A DNA stretch of 64,000 nt from assembly GCA_030272585.1 (NCBI GenBank), contig BSYQ01000002.1, positions 2,108,001-2,172,000 of the forward strand. The letters are read 5' to 3'. Each line of letters begins with the position of its first letter. The stretch's first letter is position 1. The notes beneath the pieces were generated by a model that saw nothing but the letters and a program-made list of their open reading frames with translations, searched no databases and was not told where the DNA came from. Below are positions 23,988-33,735 of the stretch, in pieces. A program made the position numbers and the translations under genes. This DNA comes from Bryopsis sp. KO-2023 (taxonomy: Eukaryota; Chlorophyta; Ulvophyceae; Bryopsidales; Bryopsidaceae).

Positions 23988-24830
23988 TCTGCGCTCAACT
24001 TACGCTCAACCTGCGCTCAACCTGCGCTCAACCTGAATCAGTTAAGCGATGCCTGCATCAGTCGCACTCACTGTGTACACTGCAACTCTTCCTGGTCGCA
24101 GCAACTTAATGTGTGCTACGCAATTCTCACTCTCGCATACAACCTGCCACGTTCTGTGCAAGTCCATTAGATCCTGCACCTTGTGCCGACCTTGCACAGA
24201 GCTGCGCGTTTCTGCGTCAGCTGCGCGATCCCTGCATCAGCTGTTCGATCCCTGCATCAGCTGTTCCTTCAATCGACACGCAGTCCCAACATCGTCTGCG
24301 AACTTCCATCAAGAGCTGCACAGTTCCATAAACACTGCGCAGTCCTTGCACCCTGCATAGGCTGCCCAGCCTGCATCTGCGCGAAATGTCCCATCGACAT
24401 TGCAATCCGCTGCACGCAGCGTAACTCTGTCGTCTGCAGTGCAATTTCGCATGTGCAGCGCTTTCCTGTGGCTGCTGCGCGTCACATCATCCACTTACGC
24501 AATGCCACATTTACTGCGCGATTTCGCATGTGCAGCGCTTTCTGTGGCTGCTACGCGTCACATCATCCACTTACGCAGTGCCAACATTCGCTGCGCACCT
24601 CCAGCAAAACCTGCTCACTTTCTGTTTGCGACGCAATCCTGCACCCGCTGTACAATTCCATATTCGCTGCGCAACCTTGTATCAACAGCGTAATTCCACA
24701 TCTGCGGTACAGCTCTGCATCTGCGGCGCAATCCTGCATCTGCGGCGCAATCCTGGATCTGCTGCGCAGTTCTGCATCTGCGACGCATTCCTCCAAATGC
24801 TGCGCCACCCAACGTCTCCTGCGACGCTGC
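23988..24830. repeat. GC-richer patch with short duplications in element F
   Basis: This part of F is richer in CG and TGCG motifs than the rest. It shows small direct repeats: CTGCGCTCAAC three times near 24,000-24,030, CCCTGCATCAGCTGTTC near 24,231-24,262, and a ~67-bp segment at 24,443-24,510 repeated at 24,521-24,587. No coding content is recognised. Confidence 0.7.
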
Positions 24831-25198
24831 ATAGTCGTGTTGCGCTTGACAATGCTGCGCGCCTGTGTGTGTGTTGCGCTTCTACATACTCCAATGTATT
24901 GCCCTGCGGTCTACACATCACTTATGCGAAATCTGACTGCCGCACTGTTCTTACACAGCCTGCGTCCATTCTACTCCTGTCGCTGATTCAGCGACTTTCC
25001 TCCACACAACACACTCAAACACTCCAATGGATAACTGCAAATTGCAAAGCACTGGCGTTCGTCTGCCTTGCAAACCTCTGCTTTGCACTGTGCTGTGTGC
25101 CTGCTAGTGTCCTGCGCCTCTGCGCCATCTCACTGCGCGCCTGCCGCGCATACTGCTGCCTCTGCAGCCTGCCAGGCTCGTTTGTGATCTTGTCACAA

Positions 25199-25215
25199 GC
25201 CTGCTCCGAAACCAC
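25199..25215 (-). promoter_or_regulatory. Primer-binding site of element F
   Basis: On the minus strand, one base after the LTR end, lies TGGTTTCGGAGC. It is identical over 12 bases to the site in element M. This sets the orientation of F and implies that both elements use the same tRNA primer. Confidence 0.7.
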
Positions 25216-25856
25216 TGTAACGAATCTGCCCCTGCAGATCGCTTTTTCTGCTTCAACACACTGGAGACTGCGACCCTGCCAGTCTGCCAGTCTGAACTGC
25301 CGTTCTATTGAACGACCATCAAGAGAGACACTTGAACCTAGCAAGGTTCAAGGGGAGATCAGGTTCCAAACTAAGGTTACAAGAATGTCCAAGCCCCAAC
25401 AACTTATACCGTTTCTTCCAACCCTGATCCAAACTGATCCTAAGCCATAACATCAGTCTGCATCAGTGTTGCAGACCATCAAACTACCGAGTCCCTTTCA
25501 GTCCCCTTTCATGACATGCAGCCTCAGACACCTTGCACGGTACTGCGGTCCTGAGTCTGCCACCTAAGACCTTCTAGAACTTTGTGCCTGCCAGCTCTGC
25601 AGCCCACGTTCTGCAGCGCTGTCAGCACCTGTCTGTCGTCAGCAAACCTGCCAGCCCGACTACTCTGCCACTTCGTCAGTCTGTCAATCTGCTGACTGCC
25701 AGCCTATTAGTCTGCAGGTCTGAAGGACCTGAACCATTCCTGCTTCTGCTGAATCATAGCAGTCAACCTGCAGCTCTAATCTGTCAGCCCAATCACTGCC
25801 AGTCTGCAAGCCTGCAGGTCTGCCTGAATCTCCTTTGATTCTGCCGAATCCTTACA
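25216..25856 (-). repeat. LTR of element F (5' in element orientation)
   Basis: Second 641-bp LTR copy, flanked outside by the target duplication gcagc. Same sequence as 17,585-18,225 as far as I can see. Confidence 0.92.
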
Positions 25857-25861
25857 GCAGC

Positions 25862-27400
25862 TCTCGGATCATATGCCAGTGTTGGACAACGAAATCCGGG
25901 ATCGCGGAGGCATCCAGGTGGAAATGGCGGCGATCCAGATGATGATGAACCTGACGATGGCAACAGACGCGGTAGTTCGGGTAATCGCGGCAGTGGTGGC
26001 CCGCCTGGTGGACCAGGTGGCCCCGACGATCCTGACGGAGCAGGGGATGCAGAGGATGGCAGTAATCGTCAAGCGCGACGTCTTAACAGCGCGTTTCGTT
26101 CACTCAAAATCGATGCCCCAAAGGCATTTACGGGGGACTCCAAAGAGATGGCTAGCGAGTGGATTGTCGCGATCACCAAGTGGCTTAGAGCCCAGCGAAT
26201 TCCAGAAGAGGATTGGGTTTTGATTTTACCGGCACATCTGGGGGGATCCGCCGCAAAGTGGATGAATGTCGTGGAGCTTCGAATCCAGCAGGGGATGCGA
26301 GTTCCTTGGACTCACTGGCGAGCTTTTGCGACTGAATTACAAGCACAGTTTGAGGCCCTCGCGCCAGGGGAGAAAGCCAGGATTGAATTGCGAAATCTCA
26401 GACAAGTGACATCGGTGACGGAATATTTGCGACGGTTTCATCAAGCGATCTTCAGGATTCCGGACATGGCACCGTCGGAAATGTATTCGGCGTTCGTGTT
26501 CGGCCTTAAGGAGGATATCCGAAAGATGGTAATGGCGCAGGCCAATGGGAATTTTCAGACGGCATGTATCATGGCGGAACGTCTGGATGGGATATTCTTT
26601 ATGGCTAATCGTCAAAACAACAGTGGATCAGGAGGTCATCGTGGACGAGGACGGAATCAAACATCGTCCCAGTTGAATTCAGTTACTACGGAGACGTCAG
26701 ATGCACCTGATGTCGTCAATTCCGTTCAGAACTCCTCGAATGGCAGAAGAGATCATGGTCGGGGTGGCGGCCGTGGTGGTTATGGAAAAGGACGAGGATT
26801 TGGCGGCGGAAGGGGACGTGGACGTGGTTTCAACAAACAAGATGCAATATGCATTCTCTGTGGAAAGAAAGGACATTTATTTCGGGAGTGTTTCAAATTG
26901 CCGGCGGCTAAGGCGGCTGTAACCGATTCGAAGTATGGTGTGAAGTGGAAACGATCAAGGGATCGAACAAACGATACAGATGGCGTAGGTGCAGGGCTGC
27001 AGACCGATCACACTGTGCCAGTATCGAATGAGAATCAGGATGTTCAAAATCGGAACATCAAGCGTGTGAGATGGAAAGACGTCACACATGCAAATGAACA
27101 AGTGAAAGACGTCAGCTTAAAAGGAGCAACGTCAACAACAAAGAGTGCACCGGAGACTGGGCATGGGACACAGTCGTCAGACATGAATGAATTGTCTACA
27201 GAGAAAGATTCAGAGGAATCTGATGATCACAGTCCAGAAAGTCTGGAGGATCAATCAATGAATCACAAGGAAAAAGAAAAAACTACAAGTCAGGATGTTG
27301 GGAATGCTAATGAATCAACACCCACATCTCTGCAAAGAACAGAGAGTGCTGGCAGCACTACAATCCCTACATCAAGGGAAGCTGAAGCACCAATTTCATT
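25862..27400 (+). mobile_element. Gag region of element M, downstream part
   Basis: Continuation of the gag of M beyond element F. It includes a capsid-like segment (around 26,150-26,610, SEWIVAITKWL to ERLDGIFFMANR), a Gly/Arg-rich stretch and a single CCHC zinc knuckle (CILCGKKGHLFREC, near 26,850). A Ser/Thr/Glu-rich linker then leads into the protease. This is the standard nucleocapsid layout of Ty3/gypsy elements. Confidence 0.85.
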
Positions 27401-30400
27401 GTGTCCGATCACAGACACAGACACATCAAGGGGATATCTGTTGGAGATCAGAGTGCAAGGCACAGGGGCCTATGCATGTCTGGATTCAGGCAGTACAGGA
27501 AACTATATATCCCAGGAATGTGCAACCAGATTGAAGTTCTCAATCACATCCAAAACACAGTAGTTGCAAATGGCAGATGGAACAAAAAGGGATACAGCTG
27601 GAATAGTGGAAGGAGTGAAATTCAGATGTGGGAAAATCCAATTTCAAGAGGATCTGCACATCCTACCTCAATTGGGATATGACATCCTGTTGGGCACACC
27701 ATTCCTGGCTAAGGAAAATCCCACCATTGATTTTGCATCTGCATCAGTGAAGATACAGAGGAAAGGAAAATGGTATAATCTGCCCCTGAAGCTAAAGCAC
27801 AATGCAATCAGACATGGGGACAGACATCTACTCCAATCAGCCAACATGCAGTTGTGTTCACTCACCACAATGAATAAGGCCATCAGAAAGGGAGCTGATG
27901 CAGTGATGGTGTTGGTAAATGAACAAGAAAAGCAAGGATCAGGGAAGCAGATGTATGGAAATAAGGAGCCTGATCAAACAAATCCATTGAAAAAGTTGAT
28001 CACAGCAGAGATGCCAGCAGAATTGCAGGAAGTAATCCTGGATTACAGTGATGTATTTCCAGAAGACTTACCATCAGGGATTCCTCCAGTCAGGCATGAT
28101 GTGGAGTTTGAAATCAATCTGGAAAAGGATGCTAAGCCCATCAACAAACCCATCTACAGGTTGAGTTCAGCAGAATTGGAGGAGATCCAGAGACAGATTG
28201 AGTATCTGTTGGAACACAAGTTCATTGAGCCAGCAATCTCACCATGGGGGGCACCAGTGCTATTTGCTCCAAAGAAGGATGGGGGGTTGAGATTCTGTGT
28301 AGATTACAGATGGCTAAACTCAGTCACAATCAAAGACAAGTACCCACTGCCCCTACCTGATGAACTCATGGACAGACTGGCTGGAGCAAAAGTCTTCAGC
28401 AAAATAGACTTGAGGCATGGATATTGGCAGGTCCCAATCAAACCTGAGCACAAGCATCTGACAACATTCAATACAAGATATGGGGCCTATGCATGGACAG
28501 TCATCCCAATGGGGTTGACAAATGCTCCTGCATTTTTTATGAGAACTATGAATGCATCCTTGTCAGGGCTGAGTGATAAGTGTGCAATTTGCTACCTGGA
28601 TGACATCATCATCTACTCCAAAAACATGCAGGACCACATCAAGCATGTGAAACAAGTGCTGGAAAGGCTCAGAAGGGACAGACTATATTCAAAACCAAGC
28701 AAGTGTGAATTTGGAGTCCAGGAGCTGGAGTTTGTTGGATTTAAGGTGTCTACCCAGGGGATTTCTCCACTGAACTACAAGGTCAAAGCAATTGAAGAAT
28801 ATCCAGCACCTACCTCAGTCAAGCAAGTCAGATCCTTCCTGGGGATGATCAGCTATTACAGGAGGTTCATCCAAAATCTTGCACATTTGGCCAGCCCAAT
28901 GAATGACCTGGTGAAAAAGGAGGTTCCATGGATCTGGGGACAAGCACAACAACAGTCATTTGAAACATTAAAAGGAGCATTGACCAAGGCACCAGTTTTG
29001 ATCTTACCAGACACATCCAAACCATATGTGATGGTGTCTGATGCATCCAATGTGGCTGTGGGAGCTGTCCTAATGCAGGAGAGTGGATCTGGATTGAAGC
29101 CCATTGCATTCTTAAGTAAGAAACTCACCTCCTCAGAGCAGAATTATGGAGCATATGATAAGGAGATGTATGGTATCTCATATGCATTGAGATACTGGAG
29201 GCATTATCTCGAAGGATCAGAGCCACCTGTCACAGTATACACAGATCACAAGCCAGCCATTCATTTCATGAAGCAAAAGACATTATCAAGAACACAAGCC
29301 AGATGGATGCGAATGGGATTTTTCCAGTCAATCAACCCTGTATTGACATATCTACCTGGGAAATCCAATGTGGTTGCTGATGCCTTATCAAGAAGTTCAG
29401 CAGAAGAGGATGTTCATGAAAAGCAATTAATGGCAATTACTGAGGTTCAATGGAGTGATACAGAAATACAAGAATGGAAAGATGCATTGAAAGCTGATGA
29501 GGGAACAAATAAAATCATGATCCAGTTGGAGAAAGGACAAAGGGTGACTCACCATCATCTAGATGCTCAAGGATTGCTGATCAACAAGGATGCTGATGAG
29601 CAGGAAAGACTGGTAGTTCCAGCCAGCAAAAGACAACATATTCTGCAAACACATCATGATGCAAAAATGGCTGGACATCCAGGGATTGCAAGGACTACAG
29701 AACTCATCAAAAGGAAGTATACCTGGAAAGGATGCAATCAAGTCATCAAAGCATACATCAAATCATGTCCAAAATGCCAAATGATGAAAGGATCAAATGA
29801 AAAACAAGCTGGATTATTGATGCCCTTACCGATACCCTCTCGAAAATGGGATCAAGTGACGACTGATTTGATGACAGACCTCCCAGAGTCGAATGGATTC
29901 ACAGCCATTCAAGTCTTCGTCGATCGAATGACGAAATACGCCAAACTCTGTCCATGTACCAAAACAATGGATGCTCGGCAGCATGCAGATTTATTTTTCC
30001 GAAATGTGTTTCGACATTTTGGGCTTCCGTCCATCCTGATTTCGGACAGGGATCCAAGATTCGTCAGCCAATTTTGGCGAGAGCTATTCAAACTGGTTGG
30101 TTCGGACATCAAGCTCACCAGCGCCTACCATCCGCAAAGTGACGGCCAAAGCGAGATCACAATCAAAACCGTCGAAAATCTGATGCGTCCATATGTCGAG
30201 GAGCATCCGGAGAACTGGGCGGATCATATCGATGTTCTGGAGTTCGCCTTCAACAATCTGAGGAACGCGAGCACTGGATACAGCCCATTCTACCTCCTCC
30301 ATGGCCAGCATCCCATCTCACTGCCGGACGTCAAGCCGACGACGTCTTTACACAGCGTCGAAGAGGATCTCGCTCGGATGCAGGAAATTATGGAGCGCGC

Positions 30401-30947
30401 ACAACACCACTACAAGCTCAGTCAAGCACGAACGAAAGATCAAGCAGACAAACACCGCAGGGAGCTGATTTTTTCGGAGGGCGACGAAGTATGCCTTCGG
30501 ATTTCGCATTTACCTAACACGGTATACTCGAACATCCCAGCGAAGATTCGAAGAAAGTACGTGGGGCCTCTGCGCGTCAAGGCGAAAATCTCCGACGTCG
30601 CGTATCGCGTGGAGCTTCCGGGGTCGTGGCGAATACATGACGTCTTTCATGTATCGAAGTTGAAAAAATTTCATCGACATGCAGATTTCGATCGAGAAGT
30701 GATCCCGCCGCCACCGGTGTTAAACGACGAAACAGGAGCTGAGGAATTCGAAGTCGAGGCGATTATCAGAGACAACGGAAAGCAAGGAAAGCAAAAACGC
30801 TTCCTCATAGCCTGGAAAGGCTACCCTCTCCACGAAGCCACATGGGAGCCACTGGAACATCTGACAAACTGCAATGAAATTCTGACAGCGTATCTTGGCC
30901 GTCAGACTACGCAAAAGCGCCGTAAATCAAACAGACAGCGGAAGTGA
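27400..30947 (+). mobile_element. Pol region of element M (PR, RT, RH, IN, chromodomain)
   Basis: In order: aspartic protease with DSGSTG near 27,484; reverse transcriptase with YLDD near 28,597; RNase H around 29,020-29,400; integrase with an HHCC finger near 29,655-29,785 and a DDE core to about 30,155; and a chromodomain (WKGYPLHEATWEP) near 30,815. The chromodomain places it among the chromoviruses, whose integrase tail reads histone marks to choose insertion sites. About one interruption is present in the whole gag-pol besides element F. Confidence 0.9.
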
Positions 30948-30992
30948 GGGGATCGAGAGTGATGGATTGATGATGGAGTCAGAGACGTCCAG

Positions 30993-31003
30993 GGTTCGAA
31001 TCC
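30993..31003 (+). promoter_or_regulatory. Pol III B-box-like motif in 3' region of element M
   Basis: GGTTCGAATCC matches the RNA polymerase III B-box consensus exactly and sits between pol and the 3' LTR. The same 11-mer is in both E copies (37,040-37,050 plus; 11,437-11,447 minus). No tRNA cloverleaf can be drawn around it, because the T-stem does not pair beyond two bases. Confidence 0.3.
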
Positions 31004-31124
31004 GAGTTGCATGATTGTATGGGCAGTCGTGAAGTGCAGTCGATCGTTATTTTGGATTGGTATCATCAGGTCTTGATTTTCGAAAGATTTCGCAGGTGCT
31101 CAAGGTAGTCATGGGGGGAGAAGT

Positions 31125-31263
31125 TGTTATGATTGATTTTGATTGAAGTCGTTAATGTGGTTGAACGGTTAGAGTCGATTGACTGGGTGCTATAAAAGAA
31201 CGAACGTGGAATTGTAAGAGGGTCTGTTTTATATCAAAGAAGGGATTCTGTGAGAATATTACA
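31125..31263 (+). repeat. 3' LTR of element M
   Basis: Second 139-bp LTR, preceded by the polypurine tract ggggggagaag and followed by the target duplication tgtga. Confidence 0.92.
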
Positions 31264-32366
31264 TGTGACGTCTTTCCATCGCACACGCTTGATGTTCCGA
31301 TTTTGAACGTCCTGATTCTCATTCGATACTGGCACAGTGTGATCGATCTGCAGCCCTGCACCTACGCCATCTGTATCGTTTGCTCGATCCCTTGATCGTT
31401 TCCACTTCACACCATACTTCGAATCGGTTACAGCCGCCTTAGCCGCCGACAATTTGAAACACTCCCGAAATAAATGTCCTTTCTTTCCACAGAGAATGCA
31501 TATTGCATCTTGTTTGTTGAAACCACGTCCACGTCCCCTTCCGCCGCCAAATCCTCGTCCTCTTCTATAACCACCACGGCCGCCACCCCGGCCATGATCT
31601 CTTCTTCCATTCGAGGAGTTCTGAACGGAATTGACGACATCAGGTGCATCTGACGTCTCCGTAGTAACTGAATTCAACTGGGACGATGTTTGATTCCGTC
31701 CTCGTCCACGATGACCTCCTGATCCACTGTTGTTCTAACGATTAGCCATAAAGAATATCCCATCCAGACGTTCCGCCATGATACATGCCGTCTCAAAATT
31801 CCCATTGGCATGCGCCATTACCATCTTCCGGATGTCCTCCTTAAGCCCGAACACAAATGCAGAATACATTTCCGACGGTGCCATGTCCGGAATCCTGAAA
31901 ATCGCTTGATGAAATCGTCGCAGGTATTCCGTTACAGACGTCACTTGTCTGAGATTCCGCAACTCGATTCTGGCTTTTTCTCCTGGTGCGAGGGCCTCGA
32001 ATTGTGCTTGTAACTCTGTCGCAAAAGATCTCCAGTGATCCCACGGAACTCGCATCCCCTGCTGGATCCGAAGTTCCACGACATTCATCCATTTTGCGGC
32101 GGATCCCCCCAGGTGTGCCGGTAAAATCAAAACCCAATCCTCTTCTGGAATTCGCTGGGCTCTAAGCCACCTGGTGATCGCGACAATCCACTCGCTAGCC
32201 ATCTCTTTGGAGTCCCCCGTGAATGCCTTTGGGGCATCGATTTTGAGTGAACGAAACGCGCTGTTAAGACGTCGCGCTTGACGATTATTTCCATCCTCTG
32301 CATCCCCTGCTCCGTCAGGATCGTCGGGGCCACCTGGTCCACCAGGCGGGCCACCACTGCCGCGAT
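31264..32366 (-). mobile_element. Gypsy fossil E, left copy, remaining gag part
   Basis: The gag part of the left element E, displaced by the insertion of M. On the minus strand it shows the capsid-like segment and the Gly/Arg stretch with the CCHC knuckle (CILCGKKGHLFREC). It is closely similar to the corresponding part of M. It stops abruptly at 32,366 against the terminal base of the hAT-like element, so the first part of gag and the 5' LTR are absent. This segment is the original unpaired loop of the inverted repeat. Confidence 0.88.
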
Positions 32367-32748
32367 CAGACATGGGCTGAGACCCCTGTGCACAGGACAG
32401 GACAGAACAGACTGTCTGTGCTGTGCACAGGGTCAGACTTGTGCTGCACAGGTGCACAGACCTGTACAGCACAGCACAGACAGGGTCTGTGCAACATCTG
32501 TGCAGTTTCTGTGCAGTTCTGTGCAGATTCTGTGCCAAATCTGTGCAGATTCTGTGCAGTTCTGTGCAGATTCTGTGCAGATCTGTGCTGTGCTGTGCAG
32601 GTCTGCTCACCTGTGCAGCACAGGTCTGACCCTGTCACAGCACAGACAGTCTGTGCTGTTCTGGCCTGTGCAATTCCGCTGCACAGGACAGGACAGCACA
32701 GGGTGCACAGAACCTGCACAGAACCCTGTCCTGTTCAACCCATGACTG
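32367..32748 (+). mobile_element. hAT-like miniature transposon, right copy (382 bp)
   Basis: Inverted partner of the copy at 15,135-15,666, with the same terminal repeats. Its minisatellite is about 150 bp shorter. The 3' side is followed by the original target duplication atcaacac (32,749-32,756) and then element E. The 5' side has no duplication: the eight bases before it (gccgcgat) are E gag sequence in the opposite orientation. The inverted-repeat junction therefore lies exactly at this transposon end. Confidence 0.85.
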
Positions 32749-33262
32749 ATCAACACCCACATCTCTGCAAAGAACAGAGAGTGCTGGCAGCACTACAATC
32801 CCTACATCAAGGGAAGCTGAAGCACCAATTTCATTGTGTCCAATCACAGACACAGACACATCAAGGGGATATCTGTTGGAGATCAGAGTGCAAGGCACAG
32901 GGGCCTATGCATGTCCGGATTCAGGCAGTACAGGAAACTACATATCCCAAGAATGTGCAACCAGATTGAAGTTCTCAATCACATCTAAAACACAGCAGTT
33001 GCAAATGGCAGATGGAACAAAAAGGGATACAGCTGGAATAGTGGAGGGAGTGAAATTCAGATGTGGGAAAATCCAATTTCAAGAGGATCTGCACATCTTA
33101 CCTCAATTGGGATATGACATCCTGTTGGGCACACCATTCCTGGCTAAGGAAAATCCCACCATTGATTTTGCATCTGCATCAGTGAAGATACAGAGGAAAG
33201 GAAAATGGTATAATCTGCCCCTGAAGCTAAAGCACAATGCAATCAGACATGGGGACAGACAT

Positions 33263-33735
33263 TGTAGCGAATCAGGGTTTCTGACAGCCCTGCAGTACGT
33301 CAGCAGGCTTGCTGACAGTCCTGCAGTACTTTAAGTAGGAGGCTGGCTGCCCTGAGGCAGCGTACAGTCAGTCAGGGTGTGCTGGCAGTGAAGTAGTACG
33401 TGGACTACTGAGCTGGCAGCTAGAATGTTCTAGAAGGTCGCTCAGCACCACAGGAATGGCCGTGGGGCTGAGCTGGGCTCTGATTGAAAGGACTGCAAGG
33501 TCTGATGCCTTGCAGCACTGATGCAGACTGATGTTACAGCCTATGATCAGTTAGGATCAAGGCTGCTAGGGTATTCTATAAGTTCTTGGGGTTTGAACGT
33601 TCTTGTAACCTTACTTTGGGATTGAACTCCCTTTGTCTCGCTTCCAAGTCGTCTATTCTTTCCCTCCAAGCCGTTTCAGGCTTGCAGTTCACAGCCAGCA
33701 GCCCACAATAGCGGTCTGCAGGCGGATTTACTACA
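33263..33735 (+). mobile_element. Solo LTR related to element F, right arm only
   Basis: A 473-bp insert starting TGTAGCGAATC and ending TTTACTACA, flanked by the 5-bp duplication gacat (33,258-33,262 and 33,736-33,740). The left arm has the empty site. Its interior (for example GCACTGATGCAGACTGATG near 33,514) matches the minus strand of the element F LTR at a clearly diverged level, so it belongs to a related family in opposite orientation. A solo LTR arises when the two LTRs of a full element recombine. Confidence 0.85.

Larger units (their letters stand above)
17585..25856 (-). mobile_element. Non-autonomous LTR element F nested in M
   Basis: An 8,272-bp element with 641-bp LTRs that look identical, TG...CA ends and a 5-bp target duplication gcagc (17,580-17,584 and 25,857-25,861). 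Orientation is minus: a primer-binding site (TGGTTTCGGAGC) lies inside the right-hand LTR, and a purine tract (gatggggaggaa) precedes the left-hand LTR on that strand. The ~7-kb interior has no long reading frame and no recognisable gag or pol, so it is a large retrotransposon derivative depending on enzymes supplied elsewhere. The interior is rich in A, C and T on the plus strand and holds several short tandem duplications. Identical LTRs make it the youngest element here, inserted after M. Confidence 0.9.
15903..31263 (+). mobile_element. Gypsy chromovirus fossil M (contains nested element F)
   Basis: A Ty3/gypsy element of the same family as E, plus orientation, bounded by two apparently identical 139-bp LTRs and a 5-bp target duplication tgtga (15,898-15,902 and 31,264-31,268). 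Without element F inside it, it is about 7.1 kb. Order: LTR, primer-binding site, gag with coiled coil and CCHC zinc knuckle, protease, reverse transcriptase, RNase H, integrase, chromodomain, polypurine tract, LTR. It is broken by the F insertion and by roughly one other interruption. Otherwise pol is long and open. The identical LTRs indicate a young insertion. It landed in the gag of element E, in the spacer between the two arms. Confidence 0.93.

Noticed and set aside
24400-24600. CRISPR-like array of short repeats in element F
   Set aside because: Only two or three irregular copies with no constant spacer length, inside a eukaryotic retroelement.
23976-25450. Frames of up to ~300 codons in element F on the plus strand
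   Set aside because: They run through low-complexity TGCG-rich sequence and into the LTR, show no domain, and lie antisense to the element. Treated as chance.
32366-32745. Similar open frames in the right repeat copy
   Set aside because: Same explanation: repeat-driven openness in the transposon, with parts of E gag and protease read through at the edges.
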